The position numbers and the translations under genes are program-made. From Mesorhizobium_G sp049840935 (GTDB taxonomy: Bacteria; Pseudomonadota; Alphaproteobacteria; Rhizobiales; Rhizobiaceae), in NCBI GenBank assembly GCA_049840935.1, contig JASGJA010000013.1, positions 45,395 through 109,394 on the forward strand: 64,000 nt of DNA, written 5' to 3'. The notes below the pieces were generated by a model. It made no database searches. It was not told where the DNA came from and saw only the letters and a list, made by a program, of their open reading frames with translations. Shown in pieces: positions 54,982-63,988 of this stretch (the stretch's first letter is position 1; each line of letters opens with the position of its first letter).

Positions 54982-56208
54982 TCAAACCAGAACTTCTTGC
55001 GGCGCTGGATGACCTAGAAATGCTGTAGGGCTGGCTGTGAGGCCGTAAGCGCCTGCCTGAAACACAACGACGAGATCGCCGACATTGGCATCTGGCAAGG
55101 TAACGTTGTCGCCCAAGAGGTCGAGCGGCGTGCAGAGGCAGCCGACAACGGACACCGGCTCGCTCGCTGGCTGATGCATGCGGTTGCCAATGGCAACGGG
55201 ATAATTGCGGCGGATGACCTGTCCGAAATTGCCTGAGGCGGCGAGTTGGTGGTGCATACCACCATCCACTACGAGGTATGTCTTGCCGCGCGAAACTTTG
55301 CGGTCAACGACGCGGGTAACATATACGCCGGATTCACCTACCAGATAGCGGCCAAGCTCGATCACGACCTTTGCGTCGGGCAGGGCAGGGCAAATTCGCT
55401 TGTCCATCTGCTCATGCAGCGTTTCGCCGATCATGCCGATGTCCAGCGGCACATCCTTCTCAAAGTAAGGAATACCGAATCCTCCGCCGAGATTGACGTA
55501 GCGAACCGGCGTTTGGCTCTGCTCCGCCAGATTCAGCACCAGCGCAACGTTCTTTTCCAGCGCTTCGCAAAGAATACCAGCGTGCAGGTTTTGCGACCCC
55601 GCAAATACGTGGAAACCGAGGAAATCCAGTTCACGGAACTGCGCCTGGCGCAGAAGCGCCGGAACCTCTTCAACATCGATGCCGAACTGCTGCGGGCCGC
55701 CGCCCATGCGCATACCTGAACCCTTGACCTGAAAATCCGGGTTCACGCGCACGGCCACGCGTGGCCGAATGCCAAGGCGATTGCCGATTGTGACGAGACG
55801 CGCCGCTTCATTCGGCGACTCCATCTCGACCGTAACGCCCGCCGCAACCGCCTGTGCGAGTTCGGCGTCGGTCTTGCCGGGGCCGGCAAAGCTGATCTTG
55901 TCCGCCGGTCGGCCCGCATCCAGCGCAATTTTCATTTCCAGCGCGGAGGCGACGTCGAACGCATCCACCAAACCGCAAAGATGCTGCACAACGGCAGGCA
56001 TCGGGTTTGCCTTCACCGCATAGCTTAGGCTCAGGCTGGATGGCAGAATAGTACGCAGCGCATTGACGCGCGAAGTGATCAGCGCGCGGTCATAGGCAAA
56101 GAACGGCGTGCTGCCGACACGCTCAGCAAGCCGGGTCAGCGGAATACCGCCAACCAGCAGCTCGCTCTCAGCGGTCTGGAACGCCTCGATAGAAGGATGC
56201 AGGGTCAC
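54982..56208 (-). CDS. PLP-dependent decarboxylase, XrtA-system-associated class
   Basis: A 408-residue fold-type III (alanine-racemase-like barrel) decarboxylase of the ornithine/diaminopimelate group. Lys66 in YAVKANP binds PLP; GGGFGIPYF is the phosphate-binding loop. It resembles the exosortase A-associated decarboxylase (TIGR03099) by eye rather than LysA. Its substrate is not known. It overlaps the upstream ligase by 4 bases (ATGA) and precedes the acyl carrier protein, suggesting that it prepares or modifies a carrier-bound amino acid. Confidence 0.9.
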   Translation of the reverse strand: MTLHPSIEAFQTAESELLVGGIPLTRLAERVGSTPFFAYDRALITSRVNALRTILPSSLSLSYAVKANPMPAVVQHLCGLVDAFDVASALEMKIALDAGRPADKISFAGPGKTDAELAQAVAAGVTVEMESPNEAARLVTIGNRLGIRPRVAVRVNPDFQVKGSGMRMGGGPQQFGIDVEEVPALLRQAQFRELDFLGFHVFAGSQNLHAGILCEALEKNVALVLNLAEQSQTPVRYVNLGGGFGIPYFEKDVPLDIGMIGETLHEQMDKRICPALPDAKVVIELGRYLVGESGVYVTRVVDRKVSRGKTYLVVDGGMHHQLAASGNFGQVIRRNYPVAIGNRMHQPASEPVSVVGCLCTPLDLLGDNVTLPDANVGDLVVVFQAGAYGLTASPTAFLGHPAPQEVLV

Positions 56209-57785
56209 GATTTTAGTTGCTCCTTCAAAAGCACGCGGTCGAATTTGCCATTCGGCGAGGTCGGAATGGCCGCCATTTCCACGACCGAAGAAGGCACCAT
56301 ATATTGCGGCAGCTTCTGCTTGAATGCTGAAATCACCGCTTCGGTATCGAGTGCAGCACCATTGATCGGGCTGGCAATCAACACAATGCGTTGGCCGAGT
56401 GTTGCGTCGTCCACGCCAAGCGCTACCGCGTCGCGGATGAGGCCAGTTGCATAAGCGACTTCTTCAATCTCAGTTGGGCTAATGCGATAGCCGGAGGTCT
56501 TTATCATCTCATCGCGGCGGCCAACGAAATAGAGGTAGCCTTCCTCGTCCTTCACTACCGTATCGCCGGAAAAGACCGCGCGCTCCGGCACGCGCCAGCC
56601 ATCATCCTGACCGGGAAGCGGCTTGAAGCGCTCTGCGGTTTTCACCGGGTCGTTCCAGTAGCCCATCGCCACCAGCGGCCCGCGATGCACAAGCTCGCCA
56701 TGCTCACCGGCATCGCACGGCGTCCCATCCGGGCGTAGCACGAGGATTTCCGCATTCGGAATGGCCTTACCGATGGAGTCCGGACGGTTATCGACCTGGC
56801 TTGGATCCAAAAAGGTTGAGCGAAACGCTTCCGTCAACCCGTACATCAAATATGGCTTCGCCAGCGTGAAGATCGAGCGCAGCTTACCAAGCGTTTCGCG
56901 CGGCATACGTCCGCCCGTATTGGCGAAATAGCGCAGCTTTGCTGCTACCTCGGCAGGCCACGGAATATTTGCAACCTGAATCCAGAAAGGCGGCACGCCG
57001 GTGATGCCGGTAACATTGTGCTTTTTGCAGAGCCTCACGACGTCGCTTGGCAACAGGTAGTTCATCAGAATGACATGCGCGCCTGCATTGAACGCGGTGG
57101 TCAACTGGCTCAAGCCTGCGTCAAAACTGAGTGGCAGCACGGAAAGGATCGTGTCTTCCGTCGAGTTGCCGAGATAGTGGCTGACGCTTTCCGCACCCAC
57201 CAGCATGTTGCGATGGCTCAACACCACGCCCTTCGGCTTGCCGGTGCTTCCGGAAGTATAGAGAATAGCCGCCATATCGTTATCGACAGTCGGCAGCGGC
57301 GCATAATTCTTGTCGGTCTGCTCCAGCAGCGCCTTCAGACTATGGACTGCTAACGGCGCCTCTAACGAGTCGTCAGCCTCATCGACCAGAATAACGTGTT
57401 CGATTGCCGCGTTCGCTGGCAGTTCCGGCAGCAGCAGCTTGAGCCGGTCCAGCGAAGTCAGCAGCACACGCACACCGCAATCGGCAAGGATGTAGCCTAC
57501 CTGTCCCGGCTTGAGCAGCGGATTGACCGGTACGCAGACGCCGCGCGCAGCAGCCGTTCCAAAAATCGCGGCTACGGTTTCAACGCGCTTGTCGAGGAAT
57601 ATGCCAACGCGTTCGCCTCGCGGCAGGCCAAGCTCGGCCAGCACGGCAGCGAAGTGGCGAACCTCGTCCCACATCTGAGCATAGGTGAAGCTGTCATTTT
57701 TATAGGTGAGGCAAGGCAGATCGCCGTGCCGTAACGCAGCTTCGCGCACCAGATCAGAAAGATTAGTTTTGAGTGCAGTTCTCAT
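56205..57785 (-). CDS. Acyl-CoA/acyl-ACP ligase (AMP-forming), XrtA-system-associated class
   Basis: A 526-residue ANL-family adenylating enzyme. The P-loop AAILYTSGSTGKPKGVVLSH, the motif YGLTEAF and the C-terminal catalytic lysine in SPNGKFDR are intact. The closest recognised class is the exosortase A-associated ligase (TIGR03098), which is neither a fatty-acid CoA ligase nor a nonribosomal peptide module. It presumably activates an acid or amino acid for the neighbouring carrier protein. It starts 15 bases after the GNAT gene. Confidence 0.91.
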   Translation of the reverse strand: MRTALKTNLSDLVREAALRHGDLPCLTYKNDSFTYAQMWDEVRHFAAVLAELGLPRGERVGIFLDKRVETVAAIFGTAAARGVCVPVNPLLKPGQVGYILADCGVRVLLTSLDRLKLLLPELPANAAIEHVILVDEADDSLEAPLAVHSLKALLEQTDKNYAPLPTVDNDMAAILYTSGSTGKPKGVVLSHRNMLVGAESVSHYLGNSTEDTILSVLPLSFDAGLSQLTTAFNAGAHVILMNYLLPSDVVRLCKKHNVTGITGVPPFWIQVANIPWPAEVAAKLRYFANTGGRMPRETLGKLRSIFTLAKPYLMYGLTEAFRSTFLDPSQVDNRPDSIGKAIPNAEILVLRPDGTPCDAGEHGELVHRGPLVAMGYWNDPVKTAERFKPLPGQDDGWRVPERAVFSGDTVVKDEEGYLYFVGRRDEMIKTSGYRISPTEIEEVAYATGLIRDAVALGVDDATLGQRIVLIASPINGAALDTEAVISAFKQKLPQYMVPSSVVEMAAIPTSPNGKFDRVLLKEQLKS

Positions 57786-57800
57786 ACGAGGTATTCCGCC

Positions 57801-58688
57801 TTACCAAGGTACACAAGTTAGTTCGCTGTAGAGATAATCGACTTGCTCCTGCTGCAATCGCGCACTGCGAAACATCTTGGGGCGGACAGATGGCAGTGTG
57901 AACGCAAGCTTGGGAACGTAGTTAGCAACGCGCTTTTCGAGCAACGTAAGGGGCAGACCGCAGCGCAGAAAATAGCTGAACACGCCCCGCGCGACCCTTA
58001 CGAACAGTTCGGGGTCGCTCACATAAAGTATCGAGGCGAATGCCCGCACACGCTTGCGCTTGTCCTTGCGGAAAATAACGTGGCAATGACGACCATTGCG
58101 AGAAATCACGAGGTGGTTTGCTGCCGGTGCGCTGGCATGGTCACGGTAAATCTCCAATGCACGCCCCGTCAGGCGCGACTGAATTTCTGCCGGATCGTTC
58201 GTAATGCTTGTTCCAAAGCTCACCCAGGGCAGGTTCGCAACCAACGCGGTCGTCGTATCAAGAAGCTGGAAGCCCATGCGCTTGTTTAGTTCAACCACAT
58301 TGCCGCTGGGTGACAGGTCGGTAAAGCTATAGCCCTGCTGGCCCATCATGGATTTGATGAGCCGCAAGCCATGCGCGCGATGCGCTTCTTGCACACACCA
58401 TGCGGCGAGATTGCAGACCTTCTCTATTTCGCCATCAATGATGCGCGTCGAGTAGAATGCGAGGTAGACGCCTACTACCGCGTCGCCCTGCACGAGCATG
58501 AAGCCATAATTCGGCGCATTCGCCTGCCATTGCTGGCGAATTGCCGCTTCCCACGTGGAGGCAGAAACGCTGCTGTTCAGCTCCGCGCTCAGGAAACGCG
58601 CCACGCGTCCAATGTCGCTGGACGCGATTGGGCGCACTTCGACGCGCACGCCGACCGCCTTCTGATTCATATTCGTAATATCCGCCAC
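57801..58688 (-). CDS. GNAT-like acyltransferase
   Basis: A 295-residue protein with a GNAT-type N-terminal fold (about 15-150; VVGVYLAFYSTRIIDGEIEKVC then AHGLRLIKSMM at the coenzyme site) and a second half of uncertain fold. It is longer than simple acetyltransferases. It opens the operon with the ligase, decarboxylase and carrier protein, so it may transfer the carrier-bound acyl or aminoacyl group to a sugar. The ATG at 58688 is used; ATG at 58670 is possible. Confidence 0.75.
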   Translation of the reverse strand: MADITNMNQKAVGVRVEVRPIASSDIGRVARFLSAELNSSVSASTWEAAIRQQWQANAPNYGFMLVQGDAVVGVYLAFYSTRIIDGEIEKVCNLAAWCVQEAHRAHGLRLIKSMMGQQGYSFTDLSPSGNVVELNKRMGFQLLDTTTALVANLPWVSFGTSITNDPAEIQSRLTGRALEIYRDHASAPAANHLVISRNGRHCHVIFRKDKRKRVRAFASILYVSDPELFVRVARGVFSYFLRCGLPLTLLEKRVANYVPKLAFTLPSVRPKMFRSARLQQEQVDYLYSELTCVPW

Positions 58689-58985
58689 GCTCTGCCGCCG
58701 CCCCTAGGCATACGCAAAAATATCTAGTCCCTGTTTACCTCCACTTGCGCGAAGGCTGTACCTCCACAAAAGGCGCAACCGGCTATCCCCTTTGCGGACT
58801 GGAGAGTTAGGGCCGGGGCAACATAGGGTTAGTTATCACCACTATGCCTTGTGCGGGCTCATCCCAGACCCCCAGAGGTCTAGTACCACTGATGCATATG
58901 AGGGCAGGGCGTCAGCAGGCTTCCTCATCTAGAGTGCAAACTGAACAATTGTCGAAGCTTGCGAAGAAATCGAGAGGATGCGTCG

Positions 58986-59888
58986 TTGATAAGCGTGATC
59001 GTTCCGCACCTTGAGCAGGAGGATGCGCTCCGGCGTTGCCTCAATTCGCTCTCTTCACAGGAGGGCGTGCTCCAGCCGGTGGAGATAATCGTCGTCGACA
59101 ATGGCTCGAAGACGCCGCCTACGGCGGTATGCAATGAATTCGAGAATGTAACGCTGTTGCGGCAGCTCGTTCCCGGACCAGGACCGGCCCGCAACCTCGG
59201 CGTTGCAAACGCGAAGGGCGAGATACTCGCATTCATTGATGCCGACTGCCTTGCAGATCCCCGCTGGCTTTATGCCATAGAGCGGCGCTTCATGCAGGAT
59301 CGGAATTTGAACATCCTTGGCGGCGACGTCAGGATAGCGATGGACGATCCTGAAAATCCAACATTGCTTGAATCTTACGAAGCGGTCTTCGCATACCGCA
59401 TGAAGGAGTATATCGCCAAGCAGGGGTTCACCGGCACTGGCAACCTCGCCGTGCGGGCAAACATCTTCGCCAAGGTCGGCGAGTTTGGCGGTATCAATAT
59501 TGCGGAAGATCGCGACTGGGGTCAGCGCGCGCTCTCGATGGGGCTGCGCACGCAATATTGCCCGGAAATGATCGTCTTTCACCCGGCGCGTAAAACCATG
59601 GCTGAACTGGTTCAGAAATGGGAGCGGCACACCGCTCATGATTTCGAGAAGATTCAAGGCAAGTCCATGTGGCGTTTGCGCTGGACTTTGCGAGGCCTTG
59701 CCGTGGGCGTTTCGCCGGCTGCGGAAGTGTTTCGAATTGGCCTGTCGGACAGGCTCAGCGGGCTGCGTTCACGCGTTCTAGCCTTCCTGGGTGTAGTCTA
59801 TATCCGGATCTATCGTGCATACCTCATGCTTTCGCTGGCTCTGGGCGTAGATGCATCGCGTCTTTCCGCTCGCTGGAACCGCACCTGA
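58986..59888 (+). CDS. GT2-family glycosyltransferase
   Basis: A 300-residue GT-A enzyme. SVIVPHLEQEDALRRCLNSL opens it, the DxD-type LAFIDADCLADPRW holds the metal, and INIAEDRDWGQRALSMGL follows. A hydrophobic segment near the C-terminus may anchor it. TTG at 58986 is preferred because GAGAGGA lies seven bases upstream; a TTG at 58959 is also open. It is divergent from the GNAT operon. Confidence 0.88.
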   Translation: MISVIVPHLEQEDALRRCLNSLSSQEGVLQPVEIIVVDNGSKTPPTAVCNEFENVTLLRQLVPGPGPARNLGVANAKGEILAFIDADCLADPRWLYAIERRFMQDRNLNILGGDVRIAMDDPENPTLLESYEAVFAYRMKEYIAKQGFTGTGNLAVRANIFAKVGEFGGINIAEDRDWGQRALSMGLRTQYCPEMIVFHPARKTMAELVQKWERHTAHDFEKIQGKSMWRLRWTLRGLAVGVSPAAEVFRIGLSDRLSGLRSRVLAFLGVVYIRIYRAYLMLSLALGVDASRLSARWNRT

Positions 59889-60248
59889 TAGCTGGCGCGA
59901 CTTGCGCCACGCCTCTCAACACCTTGAAAAACCTTTGTCTTGCAACGCATCGCGGCAACGCGGTGCGTTCTGCGTCAGCGGGATCGCGCGCGCTCGGCGA
60001 ACATCAACCAGAGTATATAGTCCGCATGTGCCGGGGGCATAGACGCAGTACTAGAACTACCCCTTTCGGCGGCGATCTTACCGCGTTTTCGGCGGTTTAC
60101 TCCGGGCCTGAAAAACCGTCCTTAGAGCACGTGAGGTTCTGCTCGGTCCTCACACTGTGAAGCTCAGGCAATGGGACCGGCGCCGAGCCTTAACATTTCG
60201 GTATCGGGGTTGGGCGCCGGCTCATGGCGCAGGGGCATTTGGGATCGA
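59889..60248. other. Gene-free interval before the nucleotide-sugar operon
   Basis: 360 bases with no supported gene; a 163-codon frame here is mostly a shadow of the upstream glycosyltransferase. It should hold the promoter of the acetyltransferase-dehydrogenase-aminotransferase-epimerase operon. No clear motif is assigned. Confidence 0.45.
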
Positions 60249-60755
60249 ATGATTTCTTCTAACGTGGTTCTCGGACCGGACGTTGTTATCTTTCAACGCG
60301 ATCAGGTCAATCTCTACGGCTGCACGATCGGCAGCGGCACGCGTATCGGGCCGTTCGTCGAAATCCAGCGTGACGCCTTTATCGGGCAGAACTGCAAAGT
60401 CTCCAGCCACAGCTTCATTTGCGAAGGCGTGACCATCGACGATGGCGTCTTCATCGGGCATGGCGTGATGTTCACGAACGACCTGTTTCCACGTGCAGTG
60501 AATGACGATGGAAGCCTTCAGGGCGGTGATGACTGGACGGTGGTTCCGACGCGGGTGAAGTCCCGCGCCTCCATCGGCAGCAACGCAACAATTCTAGCAG
60601 GGGTGACAATCGGCGAGGGCGCGTTGGTGGGCGCGGGCGCTGTGGTCACGAAGGATGTCCCTGACCATGCGGTCGTTGCCGGTGTTCCGGCGCGCATCGT
60701 GGGTAAGCAGCCTTCGGGAGTAGCGAAAAACAAAGGTGCGGAGAAAGTTAAATGA
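60249..60755 (+). CDS. Hexapeptide-repeat N-acetyltransferase (WlbB/WbpD-like)
   Basis: A 168-residue left-handed beta-helix acetyltransferase. Hexad rungs (IGSGTRIGPFVEI, ASIGSNATILAGVTIGEG) and the GAGAVVTKDVPDHAVVAGVPARIVG end are typical. It matches the class that acetylates UDP-2-acetamido-3-amino-2,3-dideoxy-glucuronate. The ATG at 60249 is used; a frame start 26 codons earlier is unsupported. It overlaps the dehydrogenase by 4 bases. Confidence 0.88.
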   Translation: MISSNVVLGPDVVIFQRDQVNLYGCTIGSGTRIGPFVEIQRDAFIGQNCKVSSHSFICEGVTIDDGVFIGHGVMFTNDLFPRAVNDDGSLQGGDDWTVVPTRVKSRASIGSNATILAGVTIGEGALVGAGAVVTKDVPDHAVVAGVPARIVGKQPSGVAKNKGAEKVK

Positions 60756-61789
60756 TCGGAATTGCTGTTGTAGGCTACGGCTATTGGGGGCCGAACCTGG
60801 TCCGCAACATCGCCGACTGCCGTAACGCGAAGCTGGTTGCCGTGTGCGACCTTCGCAAGGAGCGGTTGACGGCTGTAAGCGCGCGTTATCCCAGCGTTCA
60901 AATTTCTGACGATTTCGAGCAGGTGCTCGCCAATCCGGAAGTCGATGCGGTGGCCATCGCCACGCCCGTTTCCAGCCACTTCCGGCTGGCAATGCGCGCC
61001 ATGATGGCTGGCAAGCACGTGTTCATCGAAAAGCCGATCGCTTCCTCTGTCGACGAAGCCCAGAAGCTGGTCGAAGAAGCTGCGCGCCGCAATCTGGTGC
61101 TGGCCGTCGACCACACCTTCGTTCACACCGGTGCTGTGAAGAAGATGCACGAGCTGGTGCATAACGGTCTGGGTGACATTTACTATTACGACTCGGTTCG
61201 CGTGAACCTCGGCCTGTTCCAGCACGACGTAAGCGTGATCTGGGATCTCGCTGTCCATGACCTTTCCATCATGGATTACGTCTTGAACGAGCGTCCGGTC
61301 GCAGTGTCCGCAACCGGCATGTCTCACGTGGCAGGTCAGCCCGCGAACATTGCTTACCTGAACCTGTTCTTCCCCGGAAACCTGATCGCGCACATCCATG
61401 TGAACTGGCTCGCGCCGGTGAAGGTGCGCCGCACGCTGATCGGCGGCTCCAACAAGATGATCGTTTATGACGATCTCGAACCTTCAGAGAAGATCAAGGT
61501 TTACGACAAGGGCATCACCGTCAAGCAAAACGGCGAAGCCGCACGCGAGAGCGTCTACCAGCAACTGGTGGGCTATCGTAGCGGTGACATGTGGGCGCCC
61601 CAGCTTGATATGACCGAGGCTCTGTCGGGCGAACTCAGTGAATTTGCGGATTGCGTCATGAACAAGAAGACGCCGACCGCTGACGGCCATGCTGGTCTGC
61701 GCGTGGTGCGCATTCTTGAAGCCGCAACCCAATCGCTCGCCCAGCGTGGGCGGGTAATCGAACTCGATGAAGTTAGGCGTGTAGCATGA
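60752..61789 (+). CDS. Gfo/Idh/MocA-family oxidoreductase (WlbA/WbpB-like)
   Basis: A 345-residue NAD(P)-dependent dehydrogenase. The Rossmann motif GYGYWGPNLVRN and the catalytic EKPIASS are intact. Operon context with an aminotransferase and the hexapeptide acetyltransferase suggests C3 oxidation of UDP-N-acetylglucosaminuronate. It overlaps both neighbours by 4 bases, so translation is coupled. Confidence 0.9.
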   Translation: MIGIAVVGYGYWGPNLVRNIADCRNAKLVAVCDLRKERLTAVSARYPSVQISDDFEQVLANPEVDAVAIATPVSSHFRLAMRAMMAGKHVFIEKPIASSVDEAQKLVEEAARRNLVLAVDHTFVHTGAVKKMHELVHNGLGDIYYYDSVRVNLGLFQHDVSVIWDLAVHDLSIMDYVLNERPVAVSATGMSHVAGQPANIAYLNLFFPGNLIAHIHVNWLAPVKVRRTLIGGSNKMIVYDDLEPSEKIKVYDKGITVKQNGEAARESVYQQLVGYRSGDMWAPQLDMTEALSGELSEFADCVMNKKTPTADGHAGLRVVRILEAATQSLAQRGRVIELDEVRRVA

Positions 61790-62903
61790 TCCCGTTTCTC
61801 GACCTCAAGGCGCAGTATCAGTCAATCAAGCCGGAAATCGACGCCGCAGTGCTCGGTGTTCTGGGCTCTACGCAGTATATCCTCGGTGATGAAGTCGCAG
61901 CTTTCGAGCGCGAATTTGCAGCCTTCTGCAACGTTAAGCACGCCATCGCCGTAAACACCGGCACCAGCGCGCTGCACCTCGCATTGCTGGCCGCAGGCAT
62001 CGGGCCGGGCGATGAGGTCATCACTGTTCCGTTCACCTTTGTGGCGACCGTTTCGGCCATCTGCTATACCGGCGCAAAGCCAGTGTTCGTCGATATCGAT
62101 CCCGTCACCATGTACATGGACCCGACCAAGATGGAAGCGGCGATCACTCCGCGCACCAAGGCAATCATGCCGGTTCATCTCTACGGCCAGATGGCCGACA
62201 TGGATCCGATCATGGAAATCGCCAAGGCGTCACGGCATCGTTGTCATCGAGGATGCGTGCCAGGCACACGGCGCGGAATACAAGGGCCGGCGCGCAGGTT
62301 CTATCGGCCATCTCGGCTGCTTCAGTTTCTATCCGGGCAAGAATTTCGGAGCCTTCGGCGAGGGCGGCGCCGTTGTAACTAACGACGACGAGCCGCACGC
62401 AAAATCTCGCTGTTGCGCGATTGGGGACAGAAGCCAAGTACTATCATCTCGTCGCTAAGGGCTTCAACTACCGCATGGACGGCATTCAGGGCGCGATCCT
62501 TCGCGTCAAGCTGCGCCATCTGGAAAACTGGACCGAATTCCTTGTCGTTCGCGCGCCAAGCTTTATGATGCAGGATTGGCTGGTTCGACGCGCGTCACGC
62601 CGCCGACGCAAGTGGGAGACCGCAGGCACGTGTACCACGTTTACGCGGTTCGCAGCGCAGAGCGCGACCGCATCCGCGAGGAACTGACCAAGGCGAATAT
62701 CCAGAGCGGCCTGCATTACCCGATCCCTGTGCACCTGCAGAAGGCGCATGAGGATCTTGGCCACAAGGCTGGCGATTTCCCGGTTTCGGAAAAAGGCAGC
62801 AGCCGAAGTTCTGTCGCTGCCAATCTTCCCGGAAATGACCGACGAGCAGGTCAAGACAGTTGCCGACGCCGTCAACAATGGCGGCCAGCGTATCGCAGCT
62901 TGA
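61786..62903 (+). pseudogene. DegT/DnrJ/EryC1 aminotransferase (WlbC/WbpE-like), broken by five one-base indels
   Basis: About 372 residues if five indels are corrected: one extra base near 62,228, single losses near 62,400, 62,432 and 62,541, and one extra A near 62,790. The corrected length is a whole number of codons. Intact text in all frames includes MIPFLDLKAQY, the PLP region VIEDACQAHGAEYKG, the Schiff-base neighbourhood GCFSFYPGKNFGAFGEGG (with the lysine), GFNYRMDGIQGAIL and the closing SGLHYPIP. It would aminate the 3-keto sugar from the preceding dehydrogenase. No internal stop or missense decay is apparent, so sequence error is favoured. Confidence 0.85.
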
Positions 62904-62972
62904 GCATTCGGCGCGCGGCTTAGGTCGCGTGCCTCAACATTTTAACCGAGCAGAAAATTTGGGGCAGGGCAA

Positions 62973-63976
62973 ATGAAGGACAAGCGTATTCTGATTACCG
63001 GCGGGGCGCAGGGCTGATCGGCTCGCACATTGCCGATCTGGTCGCGCTGGAACAACCGCGCGAAATCATCATCATCGACAATTTCACGCGCGGCAATCGC
63101 AACAATCTGCGTCAGGCGCTGGAAATCGCGCCGGTGACTATTGTCGAAGGCGATATTCGTGACCGTGAATTGCTGGACAAGCTTTTCAAGCGCACCGACA
63201 TTGTTTTCCATCAGGCCGCCATCCGCATCACGCAGTGCGCCGAAGACCCGCGCCTTGCCTTCGATGTTTTGGCCGGCGGCACGTTCGACGTGCTGGAAGC
63301 TGCCGTAAAGAACGGCGTCGAGAAAGTTGTTGCCGCGTCGTCGGCTTCGGTGCTCGGTCTGGCCGAATCCTTCCTGATGCACCGAAAACCATCATCCCTA
63401 TAACAACCGCACCATCTACGGCGCGGCGAAGGCTTTCAACGAAGGCCTACTCCGCTCCTTCGCCGAAATGTACGGCCTGAAATATGTCGCTCTGCGCTAT
63501 TTCAATGTTTACGGGCCGCGCATGGACGTGCACGGCGTATACACTGAAGTTCTGATCCGCTGGATGGAACGCATCGTCAATGGCGAGCCGCCGCTCATCT
63601 TCGGTGACGGCAAGCAGACGATGGATTTCTGTAGATGCCCGCGATATCGCCCGCGCCAACATTCTGGGCAGCCAAGGCTGACGTAACCGACGAAGTATTC
63701 AACGTCGCCAGCGGTCAGGAAACCAGCCTACTCGAATTGGCGCAGATGCTTTCGAAGGTCATGGGTTCAAACCTTCGGCCGCACCACGGTCCTGAACGTA
63801 AGGTCAATGGCGTTACCCGCCGTCTGGCTGACATTTCCAAGGCGCGCGACATGATCGGCTTTGAAGCCAAGATCACCATGGAAGAAGGTCTGCGCGATCT
63901 GGTCGAGTGGTGGCGTCGTGAGCGCGCAGGTGCTGTTCGGATTCTATCGTGTTTCCCTATTAACCTTAGCATGTAA
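62973..63976 (+). pseudogene. NAD-dependent sugar epimerase/dehydratase, broken by four one-base indels
   Basis: About 333 residues if four indels are corrected: one loss near 63,007 and single gains near 63,380, 63,630 and 63,667. The corrected length is a whole number of codons. Extended SDR family: the Rossmann GxxGxxG near residue 10, the Y-x3-K in TIYGAAKAFNEG and YFNVYGPRMDVHGVY. A UDP-GlcNAc 4-epimerase or related enzyme is likely. ggggcagggc precedes the ATG at 62973. All intact segments are well conserved, as in the preceding gene. Confidence 0.85.
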
Positions 63977-63988
63977 TGGAACGAGTTA

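Noticed and set aside
59669..60160. 163-codon frame overlapping the GT2 gene end
   Set aside because: Mostly an out-of-frame reading of the glycosyltransferase with no independent evidence.
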